DNA of 64,000 bases from Bacillota bacterium (lineage in GTDB: Bacteria; Bacillota; Clostridia; Christensenellales; SZUA-584): the NCBI GenBank assembly GCA_023408075.1, contig JAEYKW010000032.1, forward strand, positions 49,101-113,100, written 5' to 3'. The first letter of the stretch is position 1, and the number at the start of each line of letters is the position of its first letter. Shown here piece after piece: positions 17,101 through 24,983 of this stretch. Both the position numbers and the translations under genes were made by a program. The notes beneath the pieces are model-generated. The model made no database searches. It saw only the letters and a program-made list of their open reading frames with translations, and was not told where the DNA came from.

Positions 17101-19047
17101 GTCAAAAGCGTATGTCACCGTCAGCGTACCGTTGCTGTTAAGCGTCACGGAGTCTGCGGGTGCACCGTTGACCGTCACGACCATGTCGGATGCGAACTCG
17201 TAAGCGAATTGCGCCGACACTGTGATGCTGACTGTATACGCGGTATCGTACCCGAACGGATTCGCAGCCGGGCTCCAGCTGACGGCAGCCGGGTTTACCG
17301 CACCCGCCGACGCTGTGGCGGCGCTCGTATCCGGCACCGCACCGGGCACCGGCTCATCGATGCCGGTGATATCCACGCTGTCGATCTCTATCGGGTTGGT
17401 TACGTTGACCTTATAAAGATAGATGCTGTTGCCCGGGGTCTCGCTGACGTCAAAATAATTGGTACCGCCGGATGTTGTTTGGTAGAGGAAAAAGTCCTTA
17501 TTCTGATTGCTGCTGTGAACGCTCAGGTTATGCGCAGCGCTGTCGTATTCCCAGTCCGTATAGCCTGCGCCTTCATCCGTCGTGTTCAAATAAATGCCGC
17601 CGGTTGTGCCGCTTTTGCGGTGGAGGAGGCTGCCGCCATTTTGGGCATTATAGCCGTCCCCGTCAGCGGTCAGCTCCCAAATCATGCTCTCGTCAATATC
17701 GTCGGCATTTAATGTGCTGCCGTTTATAGCGACGGGATGGCAGGTAAGATAAGCCGCTTCACCGACAGTGACCGCTTCTGTGGTCAAAGCATAGGTGTCG
17801 GTATCCGATTTATCGACAATCACATATCTGCTGCCGCTCTGAATGCTCGGCGCATATTCATATGTGACGGTGCCCGCTTCGCCGGACTTGACTCTGACGC
17901 GTGCCGCTTCGCTTGTGATCGAAGCGGTATCACCGTCTTTTAAGTTGCTGACCCGGCAGTAGTAATATTTTGCTCCGGGTGTTAGCGTGGGCGCTGAGAA
18001 AGCGGGCGAATTTTCCCCGACCTCGGTTCCGCCGGTACAATCGTCGTTTTCATCTTCATACCACTGGAAGGAAAGTGTACCGCCGTCGTTGACGACCGCA
18101 TCGACGGAGACGGATGCGTCTTCGCCGGTATCCACAGAAACGCTCTGAGGCTGCGTATTGATTGTCGGCCTTTCTGCGATGAACGTGGTATCCACCGTGA
18201 CGGTATAGGCTGAAGAGGTGGAACCGGCGGGGTTTTTATATTGAAAGTCAAGAACCGTGTTGCCGTCGCTCTTTGTCATTGTCAACAGCACACCGGCGGC
18301 ATTATTGACCGAACTGTACAGTGAACCCATATTGACATATGTAAAATGGATGACAACCGGAGATAAGTTGCTGGCGCACTGAATCGTGTCACCGTCTTTT
18401 TTGACGGTCCCGTATCCGGGATCGCTCAGTGTATGATTGTGTCCCCAAAGAAAAATGGCATTGGGGTATTTATTGAGCCTTTCGACCAGATCAGGCGCGT
18501 TGACAGTGGTTCTGGCCATACCGTTGTTATTGCAGTAATGCAGGGGATAGTGGGATACCACAATGACCGGCTTTGACGGATCAATGCCTGAAAGTGCGGT
18601 ATCGAGCGCCTCTATTTTATCCATTGAAATCGTCTGACTGGCTGAGTCAAGGTCTAAAGCGTAAATCGCGTAATCGCTGCCGTTATACACAAGGCCTTTA
18701 TCGTAGGTGCCTGCCGTATCATGGTTTCCTTTTGCTTTCACGACTGGCACCCCTGAATAAACACTGTTGACGATGGATGCGCAGGTCGAAGCCACGCCTG
18801 CCGGATCGGTGCCGTAAGTGAAGTCCCCTCCGAATATCATATGATTGAGCGCTGGCGTACCGGTATGAATGGCGGTGACCCAGCTTTGCAGCTCGGGGGT
18901 TTTGTCGTGAACATCGGATGTGATCAGGATGGTAACGGGCGGGGGACTGTCGGCAAATGCCGTCAATGGCGCGAGGCCAAGAACCAGCATAATCGACAGT
19001 ATGATGGCTAATACTCTGGCTGCAGATCTGTTTTTCTTCGTTTTCAT
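14155..19047 (-). CDS. Giant secreted metallophosphoesterase with repeat modules and Big_2 domains
   Basis: A 1630-residue exported protein with a cleavable signal peptide (about 1-33, ending TAFA). The calcineurin-like phosphoesterase domain (about 35-290) keeps the full metal set: SDVHD, GGDFTYG, KGNHD, SHYPLHY and GHNHT. Then come an Ig-like domain, two copies of a roughly 150-residue YVIVDK/YALxT module and four copies of a roughly 90-residue module (TGID-P-AG-PPDTTA to TxTYAF). After these lie a second Ig-like domain, a GHRFVCW beta-module and three Big_2-type domains at the C-terminus (SSNPxVASVxxxGxVxG). No LPXTG or SLH anchor is visible, so attachment probably relies on the Ig/Big_2 part. 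ATG 19047 follows GAGGAGG. Substrate unknown; extracellular nucleotides or phosphoesters are possible. Confidence 0.9.
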   Translation of the reverse strand: MKTKKNRSAARVLAIILSIMLVLGLAPLTAFADSPPPVTILITSDVHDKTPELQSWVTAIHTGTPALNHMIFGGDFTYGTDPAGVASTCASIVNSVYSGVPVVKAKGNHDTAGTYDKGLVYNGSDYAIYALDLDSASQTISMDKIEALDTALSGIDPSKPVIVVSHYPLHYCNNNGMARTTVNAPDLVERLNKYPNAIFLWGHNHTLSDPGYGTVKKDGDTIQCASNLSPVVIHFTYVNMGSLYSSVNNAAGVLLTMTKSDGNTVLDFQYKNPAGSTSSAYTVTVDTTFIAERPTINTQPQSVSVDTGEDASVSVDAVVNDGGTLSFQWYEDENDDCTGGTEVGENSPAFSAPTLTPGAKYYYCRVSNLKDGDTASITSEAARVRVKSGEAGTVTYEYAPSIQSGSRYVIVDKSDTDTYALTTEAVTVGEAAYLTCHPVAINGSTLNADDIDESMIWELTADGDGYNAQNGGSLLHRKSGTTGGIYLNTTDEGAGYTDWEYDSAAHNLSVHSSNQNKDFFLYQTTSGGTNYFDVSETPGNSIYLYKVNVTNPIEIDSVDITGIDEPVPGAVPDTSAATASAGAVNPAAVSWSPAANPFGYDTAYTVSITVSAQFAYEFASDMVVTVNGAPADSVTLNSNGTLTVTYAFDKTAAAPIYAYEYATSAESGGTYVIVDKGTTNYALVSRVANTNYLAADAVTVNSNNLNTAEITDGMLWTFTTDGNGFNVKNGSNFLSRPSSTTQLTLKTTDDGAANTDWQYDSANHTLRLKSSSGSNSYYYLYQTGTGTYYFAVNSSDSSAKNIYLYKRVEIPPTAISSAAVTGIDVPVAGNPPDTTATVDHPDITVSAVKWTPSVTTFGHHTVYTASVRLYPQPGFAFAEGATVTINGQLAQVVRNTNGSLTASYAFGATASETISSVAVTDVVAPVAGAVPNLFASTSTTGAAVLGVLWTPMTSPFYYGTVYTANVKVSPQPGYVFADVVTATVNGFSEPAVRNLDGTLTIGHTFEATEFGPISSIEVTDIAAPEATKTPDTTASVTTGGVTVSAVSWEPDDNPFGFDTVYKASVTLTAEAGYVFAGGAVVTIDGEPADVTPGPGGTLIASYSFGATEAAVDAQTPNITGQPQNATVSEGGRAELAVTANVTQGSLSYQWYKNTADNNTSGTVISGADTQAYTAPTGTAGTMYYYCVVTNTDLKATGHQTAKATSQTAKVTVQPLQFTILALPSDPAYGTVSGGGTYQKGVSITLTAAPKPGHRFVCWTLNGTDVSRSLSYTFVALSSASFTAQFAAVTPVGISCNKTDASLYGGSNGSVTVTASGGDSGSYEYSLNGGTSWQGSGSFGGLAAGTYTAAVRDAGYPGNTATCPVTVGQPRHVGTVLASKIPSGANAGTAITVIPPAASRGYTVVSVTYSSSTPSVATVDAKGNVTFLAGGKATITTKIVAQTTDRKGKIKTKTTTIKKTVTVKQPVTTVSLNTTAATIARTQKLKLAAFIAPTTASNKKVAWISSNPKVASVSSAGVVTGKAGGTAVITCIARDGSGAKASCSVNVTPIYPSGIRMSKAALTVKTDKTASLRATVSPGNADFKAVAWTSSNPAVASVDAKGRVKGLSPGTAVIKAATGNGYTAACTVTVK

Positions 19048-19262
19048 ATCATTCCTCCTCATATTTTTAGGGCACGTCAATAGCACGCATAAGAAAACCC
19101 CAACAAAAAACCAGGGCTATGCGTTGTTATACGTCAGCCGTTTTCCCCAACAAGCTACTTTTAGACCGAGCTCTTCAGAGTGTCCAAGCTTTGGACAGGT
19201 GAAAGTCAATATGATTCGGTGAATGAATGGATGTCGTTTTTTATTCTTTGATGTTTCACGCT
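19048..19262 (-). promoter_or_regulatory. Long structured 5' leader of the surface phosphoesterase gene
   Basis: From the inferred start site near 19262 the transcript would have about 215 untranslated bases. It contains a perfect hairpin TGTCCAA/TTGGACA (19181-19197), a CTC-TGAA-GAG mini-hairpin and a 7-bp stem ACGCATA/TATGCGT enclosing 19091-19117. I could not match it to a riboswitch class I know, including c-di-GMP-I, c-di-GMP-II, SAM and purine. Confidence 0.4.
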
Positions 19263-19268
19263 GTAAAT

Positions 19269-19297
19269 AATATAATTGGCAGCATCTAAAAAATCAA
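19269..19297 (-). promoter_or_regulatory. Promoter of the surface phosphoesterase gene
   Basis: On the minus strand TTGATT (19297-19292) and TATATT (19274-19269) are 17 bases apart. The predicted start site is near 19262, well upstream of the coding start. Confidence 0.55.
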
Positions 19298-19546
19298 TTG
19301 AAGAAAATGTAAACAAATAAGCAGTATTGAGATTTATTGTAATAATATAAATAACTGATATGACAATTCGTTTCAATTGGTGAGTGATTTCTCAGAAAAG
19401 AAAAACAGGGGCACCGCACGGTCTGGTATAAAGTCCGACGGGTCGGCAGCATCTGCCGTTAATCAATCATCGCGCAGAGGCGGATGATGTTTACTAAAGG
19501 CGGGCTTAATAGTATGATAATCATAAACCGGCTGGGAGGTACCCTT
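19298..19546 (+). other. Leader region upstream of the amidohydrolase gene
   Basis: Non-coding, AT-rich at first. Alternative hairpins then follow: CCGAC/GTCGG (19435-19446) and CGGCAG/CTGCCG (19444-19458), which share bases and exclude each other. This could be a regulatory leader, but no known motif is recognised. Confidence 0.3.
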
Positions 19547-20911
19547 ATGGCGACGACACGGATTGAAAATGCAAAGGCAATTGTCACGGTGGATCAGAAT
19601 GACACGGTGATTTTTGACGGAAGCCTGTTAATTGAAGACAATGTGATTAAATATATCGGAAAAGAAAAAAAAGATGCGGATTATGTGATAGACGCCAAGG
19701 GGTGTTACATTTATCCGGGACTGATTAATACGCACCATCATTTGTATCAAACGTTTACACGCAATCTGCCGCAGGTGCAAAATATGGAGCTGTTTGAATG
19801 GCTTGTGACGCTCTATGAAATATGGAGAGGGCTGAATAACGACTGCATTTATTACAGCACATTAACGGGCATCGGCGAACTGGCCAAATACGGCTGTACG
19901 ACATGTATGGATCATCATTACGTATTCCCGAAAGCCGGATCGGATGAGTTCATTGACCGGCAGTTTCAGGCAGCCGATCAAATCGGCATGCGGTTTCACG
20001 CGACACGCGGCAGTATGTCAAGGGGCAAGAGCGACGGCGGACTGCCGCCCGATGACCTTGTCCAAAGCGTCGATAAAATTTTAAGCGACAGTGAACGCCT
20101 TGTGAAGAAATACCATGACGCCTCAAAATTCGCGATGCACAAGGTATCGCTCGCGCCGTGTTCTCCCTTCAGCGTCACAACCGAGCTGCTCAAGCAATCC
20201 GCCGTGCTGGCCAGACACTTGGGCGTGCGCCTGCATACCCATCTGTGTGAAACGAAGGATGAGGAGCGGTACTGCCTCGAGACGGTGGGGATGCGTCCGC
20301 TTGACTATATGAGAGAATGCGGCTGGGTTGGCCCGGACGTTTGGTATGCGCACGGTATTTACTTTAATGATGAGGAGCTTAAAGTACTGGCCGAGACGGA
20401 TACGGGCGTCGCGCACTGCCCTGTCTCGAATATGAAGCTCGCGTCGGGCGTGTGCCGGATACCCGATATGCTCTCTCTCGGTGTGCCGGTGGGGCTGGCG
20501 GTGGACGGCAGCGCGAGCAACGACTGCTCGAACCTGATGGCCGAGATCCGCGCCTCGTATCTTGTGAACAGGCTGACCTACAGCAACGTAGCGCCGACCG
20601 GCTATGATATTTTGAAGCTTGCGACAGCAGGCAGCGCGAAAGTGCTCGGGCGCAGCGATATCGGCTCGCTCGAAGCCGGAAAAGCGGCGGACCTTTTCAT
20701 GATCGACGTCGATATCCTGGAGCTTGCGGGCACGTATCTGGACCCGGCTTGTCTGCTCGGAACCGTCGGGTATTCGCGGCCTGCCAAAATGGTGATGGCC
20801 AACGGCAAAGTGATTGTGAAGGACGGTCAGCTGACGGGAATCGATGAAAAGCAGGTATTCGAGAAATCCAACGCACTGGTCGGCGATATGCTCCGAAAGG
20901 TTATGCAATAA
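19547..20911 (+). CDS. Amidohydrolase, 8-oxoguanine deaminase-like
   Basis: A 454-residue metal-dependent hydrolase of the ATZ/TRZ cytidine-deaminase-like group. The beta-barrel metal ligands are visible as GLINTHHHLYQ, HTHLCE, AHGIYF and the Asp of AVDGSASND. The THHHLYQTFTR motif and length resemble characterised 8-oxoguanine deaminases, which convert 8-oxoguanine to urate and ammonia, so that is the best guess. Atrazine- or hydroxyatrazine-type hydrolases are alternatives. ATG 19547 follows GGGAGG by 7 bases. It is the first gene of a plus-strand set leading to the cyclase-family hydrolase, suggesting breakdown of an N-heterocycle. No transporter for such a substrate is adjacent. Confidence 0.85.
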   Translation: MATTRIENAKAIVTVDQNDTVIFDGSLLIEDNVIKYIGKEKKDADYVIDAKGCYIYPGLINTHHHLYQTFTRNLPQVQNMELFEWLVTLYEIWRGLNNDCIYYSTLTGIGELAKYGCTTCMDHHYVFPKAGSDEFIDRQFQAADQIGMRFHATRGSMSRGKSDGGLPPDDLVQSVDKILSDSERLVKKYHDASKFAMHKVSLAPCSPFSVTTELLKQSAVLARHLGVRLHTHLCETKDEERYCLETVGMRPLDYMRECGWVGPDVWYAHGIYFNDEELKVLAETDTGVAHCPVSNMKLASGVCRIPDMLSLGVPVGLAVDGSASNDCSNLMAEIRASYLVNRLTYSNVAPTGYDILKLATAGSAKVLGRSDIGSLEAGKAADLFMIDVDILELAGTYLDPACLLGTVGYSRPAKMVMANGKVIVKDGQLTGIDEKQVFEKSNALVGDMLRKVMQ

Positions 20912-20955
20912 TGTCCCGGTGACCGGGATTGAAACAACAAATGCGATTAAGGCTG

Positions 20956-20983
20956 TTATAACATGCCGCGCAGCATGTTATAA
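20956..20983. promoter_or_regulatory. Perfect 11-bp inverted repeat between the two hydrolase genes
   Basis: TTATAACATGC (20956-20966) and GCATGTTATAA (20973-20983) are exact inverted repeats around CGCGCA. There is no T-run, so it may be an operator for control of the downstream gene or a stem that tunes read-through. Confidence 0.5.
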
Positions 20984-21163
20984 TATCGGCGACGAAACCA
21001 TTCATACAACGACGAACGACGATTATAAGCTGATTGGACATCGGCAAGGAGCGCGATCGAAGAGAAGGGCAAGCGCACTGTTGAGATTTCTGCCGCTACA
21101 CAGAGAGCGGAACCAGCCGACAAGAAAGCTTTTTATCGAAGCGTTTACAGAAGGGAAGACGAC

Positions 21164-21727
21164 ATGCTGACTGACATAACGCTTGAAATCACGCCGGAAA
21201 TGACGAAGGACGCGCAGGAAAATGAGAAAAAGGCGCTGTCCGGGCATCTGGGGACCCACTTTGATGTGATGAACAAGATTTTCCCTTTGGAATACACGGC
21301 CCGCAAAGCCATTGTCTTTGATGTATCCGATATTAAGGGCCGCGACATAGACATTGAAGATATCGATATTGAGCTGATTGAGAAGGACATGTTTGTCGCC
21401 TTCTGCACAGGCTTCATTGAACAGGAGCCTTACGGGACGCCGGTTTACTTCTCAGAGCATCCGCAGCTTTCGCACAGCCTGATCGACGCGCTGCTGGATC
21501 GCGGCATATCCATCATCGGTGTTGATTTCGCCGGAATGAGAAGAGGCGCTGAGCACACGCCCAAAGACCAGTACTGCGCAGACCGCGGCGTTTTCGTCAT
21601 CGAGAACCTGTGCAGCCTCAAAATGCTCACTGGTTCAAAACCCTATGCTTATTTCACCGCGAATACATATCCGCTGCGCTGGGCCGGGATGACCGGCCTG
21701 CCATGCAGGGTGGTCGCGTCTCTTTAA
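21164..21727 (+). CDS. Cyclase-family (kynurenine formamidase-like) hydrolase
   Basis: A 187-residue metal-dependent amide hydrolase of the cyclase family. The metal motif HxGTHxD is present as GHLGTHFDVM. The second conserved part is DFAGMRRG and the family's VIENLCSLKML follows, so the catalytic set looks complete. It is shorter than kynurenine formamidases (about 200-210), having a compact N-terminus. It lies 252 bases after the amidohydrolase on the same strand, so both could act on successive amide or ring bonds of one substrate, but the substrate is not evident. It ends 79 bases before the glycerate kinase start and its own operator. Confidence 0.85.
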   Translation: MLTDITLEITPEMTKDAQENEKKALSGHLGTHFDVMNKIFPLEYTARKAIVFDVSDIKGRDIDIEDIDIELIEKDMFVAFCTGFIEQEPYGTPVYFSEHPQLSHSLIDALLDRGISIIGVDFAGMRRGAEHTPKDQYCADRGVFVIENLCSLKMLTGSKPYAYFTANTYPLRWAGMTGLPCRVVASL

Positions 21728-21737
21728 TGCGGACGGG

Positions 21738-21785
21738 TTGAATAATATCAGGGCATGCTGTATACTTAATGGTAATACATATTAC
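21738..21785 (+). promoter_or_regulatory. Promoter and FadR-type operator of the glycerate kinase gene
   Basis: TTGAAT (21738-21743), 17 bases, TATACT (21761-21766). The predicted start site is near 21773. Over it lies GTAATACATATTAC (21772-21785), an inverted repeat GTAATA-N2-TATTAC. This closely matches the sites at 26723, 26808 and 27690, so repression by the regulator encoded at 26845 is inferred. Confidence 0.65.
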
Positions 21786-21806
21786 AAACATTATATGGAG
21801 GTTCCC

Positions 21807-23036
21807 ATGACACTTCGAGACGACGCGGATCGGATCATCACAGCCGCCATACGGTCGGCGCTGCCCGATGCGGCAGTGGCACGGGCGCTCGAGCATAAAA
21901 GGTTCCCCGGCAGGGTGTTCCTCGTTTCGGCGGGAAAAGCCGCCTGGCAGATGGCCAAGGCCGCCGCCGATATCATGGGGGATGCGATTGCGCAGGGCGT
22001 CGTGATCACCAAGTACGAACACGCGCGCGGTGACATACCACGTACGCGGGTTTTTGAAGCGGGACATCCCGTGCCGGACGAGAATTCATTTCTGGCGACG
22101 GAAGAAACGTTGAAGCTGACGACAGGCTTGCGGGAGGACGACACGGTGCTGTTTTTGCTGTCGGGCGGCGGGTCAGCACTTTTTGAAAAGCCGCTTGTTG
22201 CCCCGGCGGAATTGCAGGACATCACGAAGCAGCTGCTCGCCTGCGGTGCGGATATCGTGGAAATGAACATTGTCCGCAAGCGGCTCTCGGCGGTGAAGGG
22301 CGGTCGGTTCGCGCTGCACTGCCGCCCTGCGAACGTATTTGCCATTGTGTTGTCGGATATCATCGGCGATCCGCTCGATATGATCGCGTCGGGCCCGGCT
22401 TACCCCGATGCGTCCACCTGCGAACAGGCGATGGACATTGTGAAAAGGTATGGCTTGCGGCTCTCCGCGCACGCCATGGACTGCCTGCAAGCCGAAACGC
22501 CCAAATCACTGGAAAATGTGGAGACGCTCGTGACGGGCAGCGTCAGACAGCTTTGCGCATCGGCGGAGGAGACTTGCGTGGCGCTCGGCTACCGCCCGAC
22601 GGTGCTGACCGACAGCCTTTGCTGCACGGCCCGGGATGCGGGCAGCTTTTTCGCATCCATCGCCCGGTACCATGCGAAGACGCAAGAACCGCTTGCGTTT
22701 ATCGCAGGCGGGGAAACGGTGGTGCACTTAAAAGGCAAAGGCAAGGGGGGGCGCAATCAGGAGCTTGCGCTCGCGGCGGCAGCGGGAATTTCCGGTCTTA
22801 AGGATACGGCGGTGTTTTCGGTCGGCTCGGACGGCACCGACGGCCCGACAGACGCGGCCGGCGGTTACGCGGACGGATACACCGCACAGGCGTTATCGCA
22901 TGCCGGTATCAGTCTTTTTGATGAACTCGAAGACAACAACGCCTACTATGCGCTCGGTCAGTGCGGCGGCCTTATCAAAACCGGGGCCACCGGCACCAAC
23001 GTGAACGATTTATCGGTGCTGCTGATAAAAAGATAG
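21807..23036 (+). CDS. Glycerate 2-kinase, MOFRL family
   Basis: Phosphorylates D-glycerate to 2-phosphoglycerate, feeding it into lower glycolysis. At 409 residues it fits the type-2 (GckA/TtuD-like) kinases. The N-terminal half has VSAGKAAWQMAKAA and FLLSGGGSALFEKP. The C-terminal MOFRL domain shows GGETVVHLKGKGKGGRNQE and SVGSDGTDGPTDAAGG. ATG 21807 follows GGAGG by 5 bases and better fits the family start than an upstream ATG at 21738. Facing it is the tartronate semialdehyde reductase gene, the enzyme that produces glycerate. The two share a bidirectional terminator and apparently the same operator type. Confidence 0.93.
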   Translation: MTLRDDADRIITAAIRSALPDAAVARALEHKRFPGRVFLVSAGKAAWQMAKAAADIMGDAIAQGVVITKYEHARGDIPRTRVFEAGHPVPDENSFLATEETLKLTTGLREDDTVLFLLSGGGSALFEKPLVAPAELQDITKQLLACGADIVEMNIVRKRLSAVKGGRFALHCRPANVFAIVLSDIIGDPLDMIASGPAYPDASTCEQAMDIVKRYGLRLSAHAMDCLQAETPKSLENVETLVTGSVRQLCASAEETCVALGYRPTVLTDSLCCTARDAGSFFASIARYHAKTQEPLAFIAGGETVVHLKGKGKGGRNQELALAAAAGISGLKDTAVFSVGSDGTDGPTDAAGGYADGYTAQALSHAGISLFDELEDNNAYYALGQCGGLIKTGATGTNVNDLSVLLIKR

Positions 23037-23048
23037 TACCTTTCAATA

Positions 23049-23084
23049 GAACAAAGGCCCTTGCTGATGCAGGGGCCTTTGTTC
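23049..23084. terminator. Bidirectional terminator between convergent genes
   Basis: GAACAAAGGCCC (23049-23060) and GGGCCTTTGTTC (23073-23084) form a perfect 12-bp stem. It has A-rich and T-rich flanks inside the arms and can serve glycerate kinase on the plus strand and the reductase operon on the minus strand. Confidence 0.8.
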
Positions 23085-23122
23085 ATGGAGGGTTTGCGAT
23101 AAAAAGATATGGATTAAGAAGA

Positions 23123-24010
23123 TCAGTGCTTTTTGATCTCCGCTTTCCCGAGGTTTTCGTAGTAGTTCGCAATGGCGCTGTGGTCATACTGGCCGCAGTC
23201 GTCGGCATGCAGATATTGCAGCATTTCCATCACGGCGGAGGTCAAAGGCAGCGGCGAGCCGACGCTGTGGCCCGTTTCGAGCGCGTTGTTCAAATCTTTG
23301 ATGTGCAGGTCCACCTTGAAGCCGGGCTTGAAATTCCGCTCGAGTATCATAGGCACCTTTGCGTTCATCACAGTGGAACCGGCAAGGCCGCCTTTAATTG
23401 CGTTGAAAACGAGCTCCGGGTCTACACCGGCCTTGGTCGCCAGCAGGAACGCTTCCGAGACCGCCGCGATGTTGACCGCCACGATGATCTGGTTGGCAAG
23501 CTTGGTCGTGTTGCCCGCACCGATGCTGCCGCAGTAGACGGCGCTGCCGCCCATTGCCATCAAAATATCGTAGACCTTTTCGAATATCTCCTTCTTGCCG
23601 CCGACCATGATGGACAGTGTGCCGTCGACCGCCTTGGGTTCTCCGCCCGAAACAGGCGCGTCGAGCATTTCCACGCCCTTTTCGGCACAGGCTGCATAAA
23701 CCTCCTGCGAGGCAAGCGGTGCGATGGAGCTCATATCGATGAGTATCGTGCCGGGCTTTGCGCCCTCGAGAACGCCGTTTTTGCCGAGGACAGCGGCTTT
23801 GACATGCGGGGAGTTGGGCACCATGGTGATGACGATGCCGCACTGCGCCGCGACGTCTTTGGCGGAGCCCGCCGATGATGCACCGGCTGCGGTCAGTTCA
23901 TTGATGTTTTCTGTGACGACGTCAAAAACAGTGAGTTCATAGCCTTTTTTAAGCAGATTCTTCGCCATGGGCTTGCCCATGATGCCAAGGCCGATAAAGC
24001 CGATTTTCAT
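23123..24010 (-). CDS. garR: 2-hydroxy-3-oxopropionate (tartronate semialdehyde) reductase
   Basis: NAD(P)H-dependent reduction of tartronate semialdehyde to D-glycerate. It is 295 residues, full family length for beta-hydroxyacid dehydrogenases. The Rossmann motif is GFIGLGIMGKPMA. The substrate loop is DAPVSGGEPKA with Ser121, and the catalytic Lys170 lies in GAGNTTKLANQ. It is the last gene of a four-gene minus-strand unit (isomerase, transketolase N, transketolase C, reductase). It pairs with the convergent glycerate kinase to form a complete tartronate semialdehyde-to-2-phosphoglycerate route. No glyoxylate carboligase is seen, so the source of the semialdehyde is open. Other 3-hydroxyacid substrates are possible. 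Confidence 0.9.
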   Translation of the reverse strand: MKIGFIGLGIMGKPMAKNLLKKGYELTVFDVVTENINELTAAGASSAGSAKDVAAQCGIVITMVPNSPHVKAAVLGKNGVLEGAKPGTILIDMSSIAPLASQEVYAACAEKGVEMLDAPVSGGEPKAVDGTLSIMVGGKKEIFEKVYDILMAMGGSAVYCGSIGAGNTTKLANQIIVAVNIAAVSEAFLLATKAGVDPELVFNAIKGGLAGSTVMNAKVPMILERNFKPGFKVDLHIKDLNNALETGHSVGSPLPLTSAVMEMLQYLHADDCGQYDHSAIANYYENLGKAEIKKH

Positions 24011-24028
24011 TTCTTATTACCTCCAGTT

Positions 24029-24964
24029 TTACTTTGAAAGATTGTGCATGGATTCAATCGCTGACTGAATGCTCTGCGTGGTCAGCCCAAGATGGTTTAA
24101 AATCTCATCATACGCGTGCGCGCTGCACCCGAATTGGTCGTTGATGCCCACGTGCTCGAACGGTTTGCTAAGATGGCGGACAGCGCGCGCGATGGCTGAG
24201 CCGAGCCCGCCGACCACGCTGTGCTCTTCGGCGGTCACGATGGCTTTGCAGCCGCCGACGAGATCGCAGACCAGTTGTTCGCTGAGCGGCTTGATTGTGC
24301 TCACATTGATCACCTTGACCGAAATGCGGTCTTCCACAAGCCGGGCAGCTTCAAGCGCTTTCACGCACATGTAGCCTGTGGCGAACACGGCCACGTCGCT
24401 GCCCTCTTTGAGCACCGAGGGTACACCGATCTCAAACGGGGCGTCTTCGCCCGTCACGTTATCGTAGTTGTTGCGGTTGACGCGGATATAGCAGGGGCCG
24501 TCATGCGCGGCCATGGCACGCACAGCCTTGACGGTTTCATTCGCATCGACGGGGCTTAGCACCGTCATATTCGGTATCGCGCTCATGATCGCGATATCTT
24601 CTATGGACTGGTGCGTTGCGCCGTCTCCAAAATCCGAGCAGCCCGCGGAAGAACCGCAGATCTTCACGTTCAGACGGCCGATGGCAACCGTCTGGCGAAT
24701 CTGGTCGTAAGCGCGGCCGGCGGAAAACACCGCGAACGAGTTGGTGAAGGCGGTTTTGCCCGACAGCGCCAGGCCCGCCGCGACCGAGGTCATGTTGGCT
24801 TCGGCGATACCCATTTCAAAATAGCGTTCGGGATAAGCCTCCTGAAACAGATAGGACATTGTGGATTTTCCAAGATCGGCCTCGAGCACGACGATGTTCG
24901 GGTTCTCTTTCCCGAGCGCCACGAGCGTGGAGCCGTAGGCAGTTCTTTGATTATTGCAGTTCAT
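24029..24964 (-). CDS. Transketolase C-terminal subunit
   Basis: The pyrimidine-binding and C-terminal part of a split transketolase (311 residues). The catalytic Glu region is GIAEANMTSVAAGLALSGKT, preceded by VVLEADLGKS, and the C-terminal domain carries VVGGLGSAIARAV. It functions only with the N-terminal subunit encoded 19 bases upstream. Split transketolases of this kind include the D-apulose-4-phosphate transketolase AptA/AptB pair as well as ordinary pentose phosphate enzymes. Given the apionate and tetrulose genes nearby, a specialised two-carbon transfer is plausible. Erythrose 4-phosphate or a branched ketose phosphate are candidate substrates. Confidence 0.92.
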   Translation of the reverse strand: MNCNNQRTAYGSTLVALGKENPNIVVLEADLGKSTMSYLFQEAYPERYFEMGIAEANMTSVAAGLALSGKTAFTNSFAVFSAGRAYDQIRQTVAIGRLNVKICGSSAGCSDFGDGATHQSIEDIAIMSAIPNMTVLSPVDANETVKAVRAMAAHDGPCYIRVNRNNYDNVTGEDAPFEIGVPSVLKEGSDVAVFATGYMCVKALEAARLVEDRISVKVINVSTIKPLSEQLVCDLVGGCKAIVTAEEHSVVGGLGSAIARAVRHLSKPFEHVGINDQFGCSAHAYDEILNHLGLTTQSIQSAIESMHNLSK

Positions 24965-24983
24965 TGTATTCTCCTTTCGGCAA

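Noticed and set aside
19298..19546. Purine, guanidine or THF riboswitch before the amidohydrolase gene
   Set aside because: Hairpins exist but the conserved core sequences of these classes are missing.
23172..23878. Long open frames on the plus strand opposite the tartronate semialdehyde reductase gene
   Set aside because: They mirror a well-supported gene, have no family motifs and no ribosome site. High GC at third positions explains the openness.
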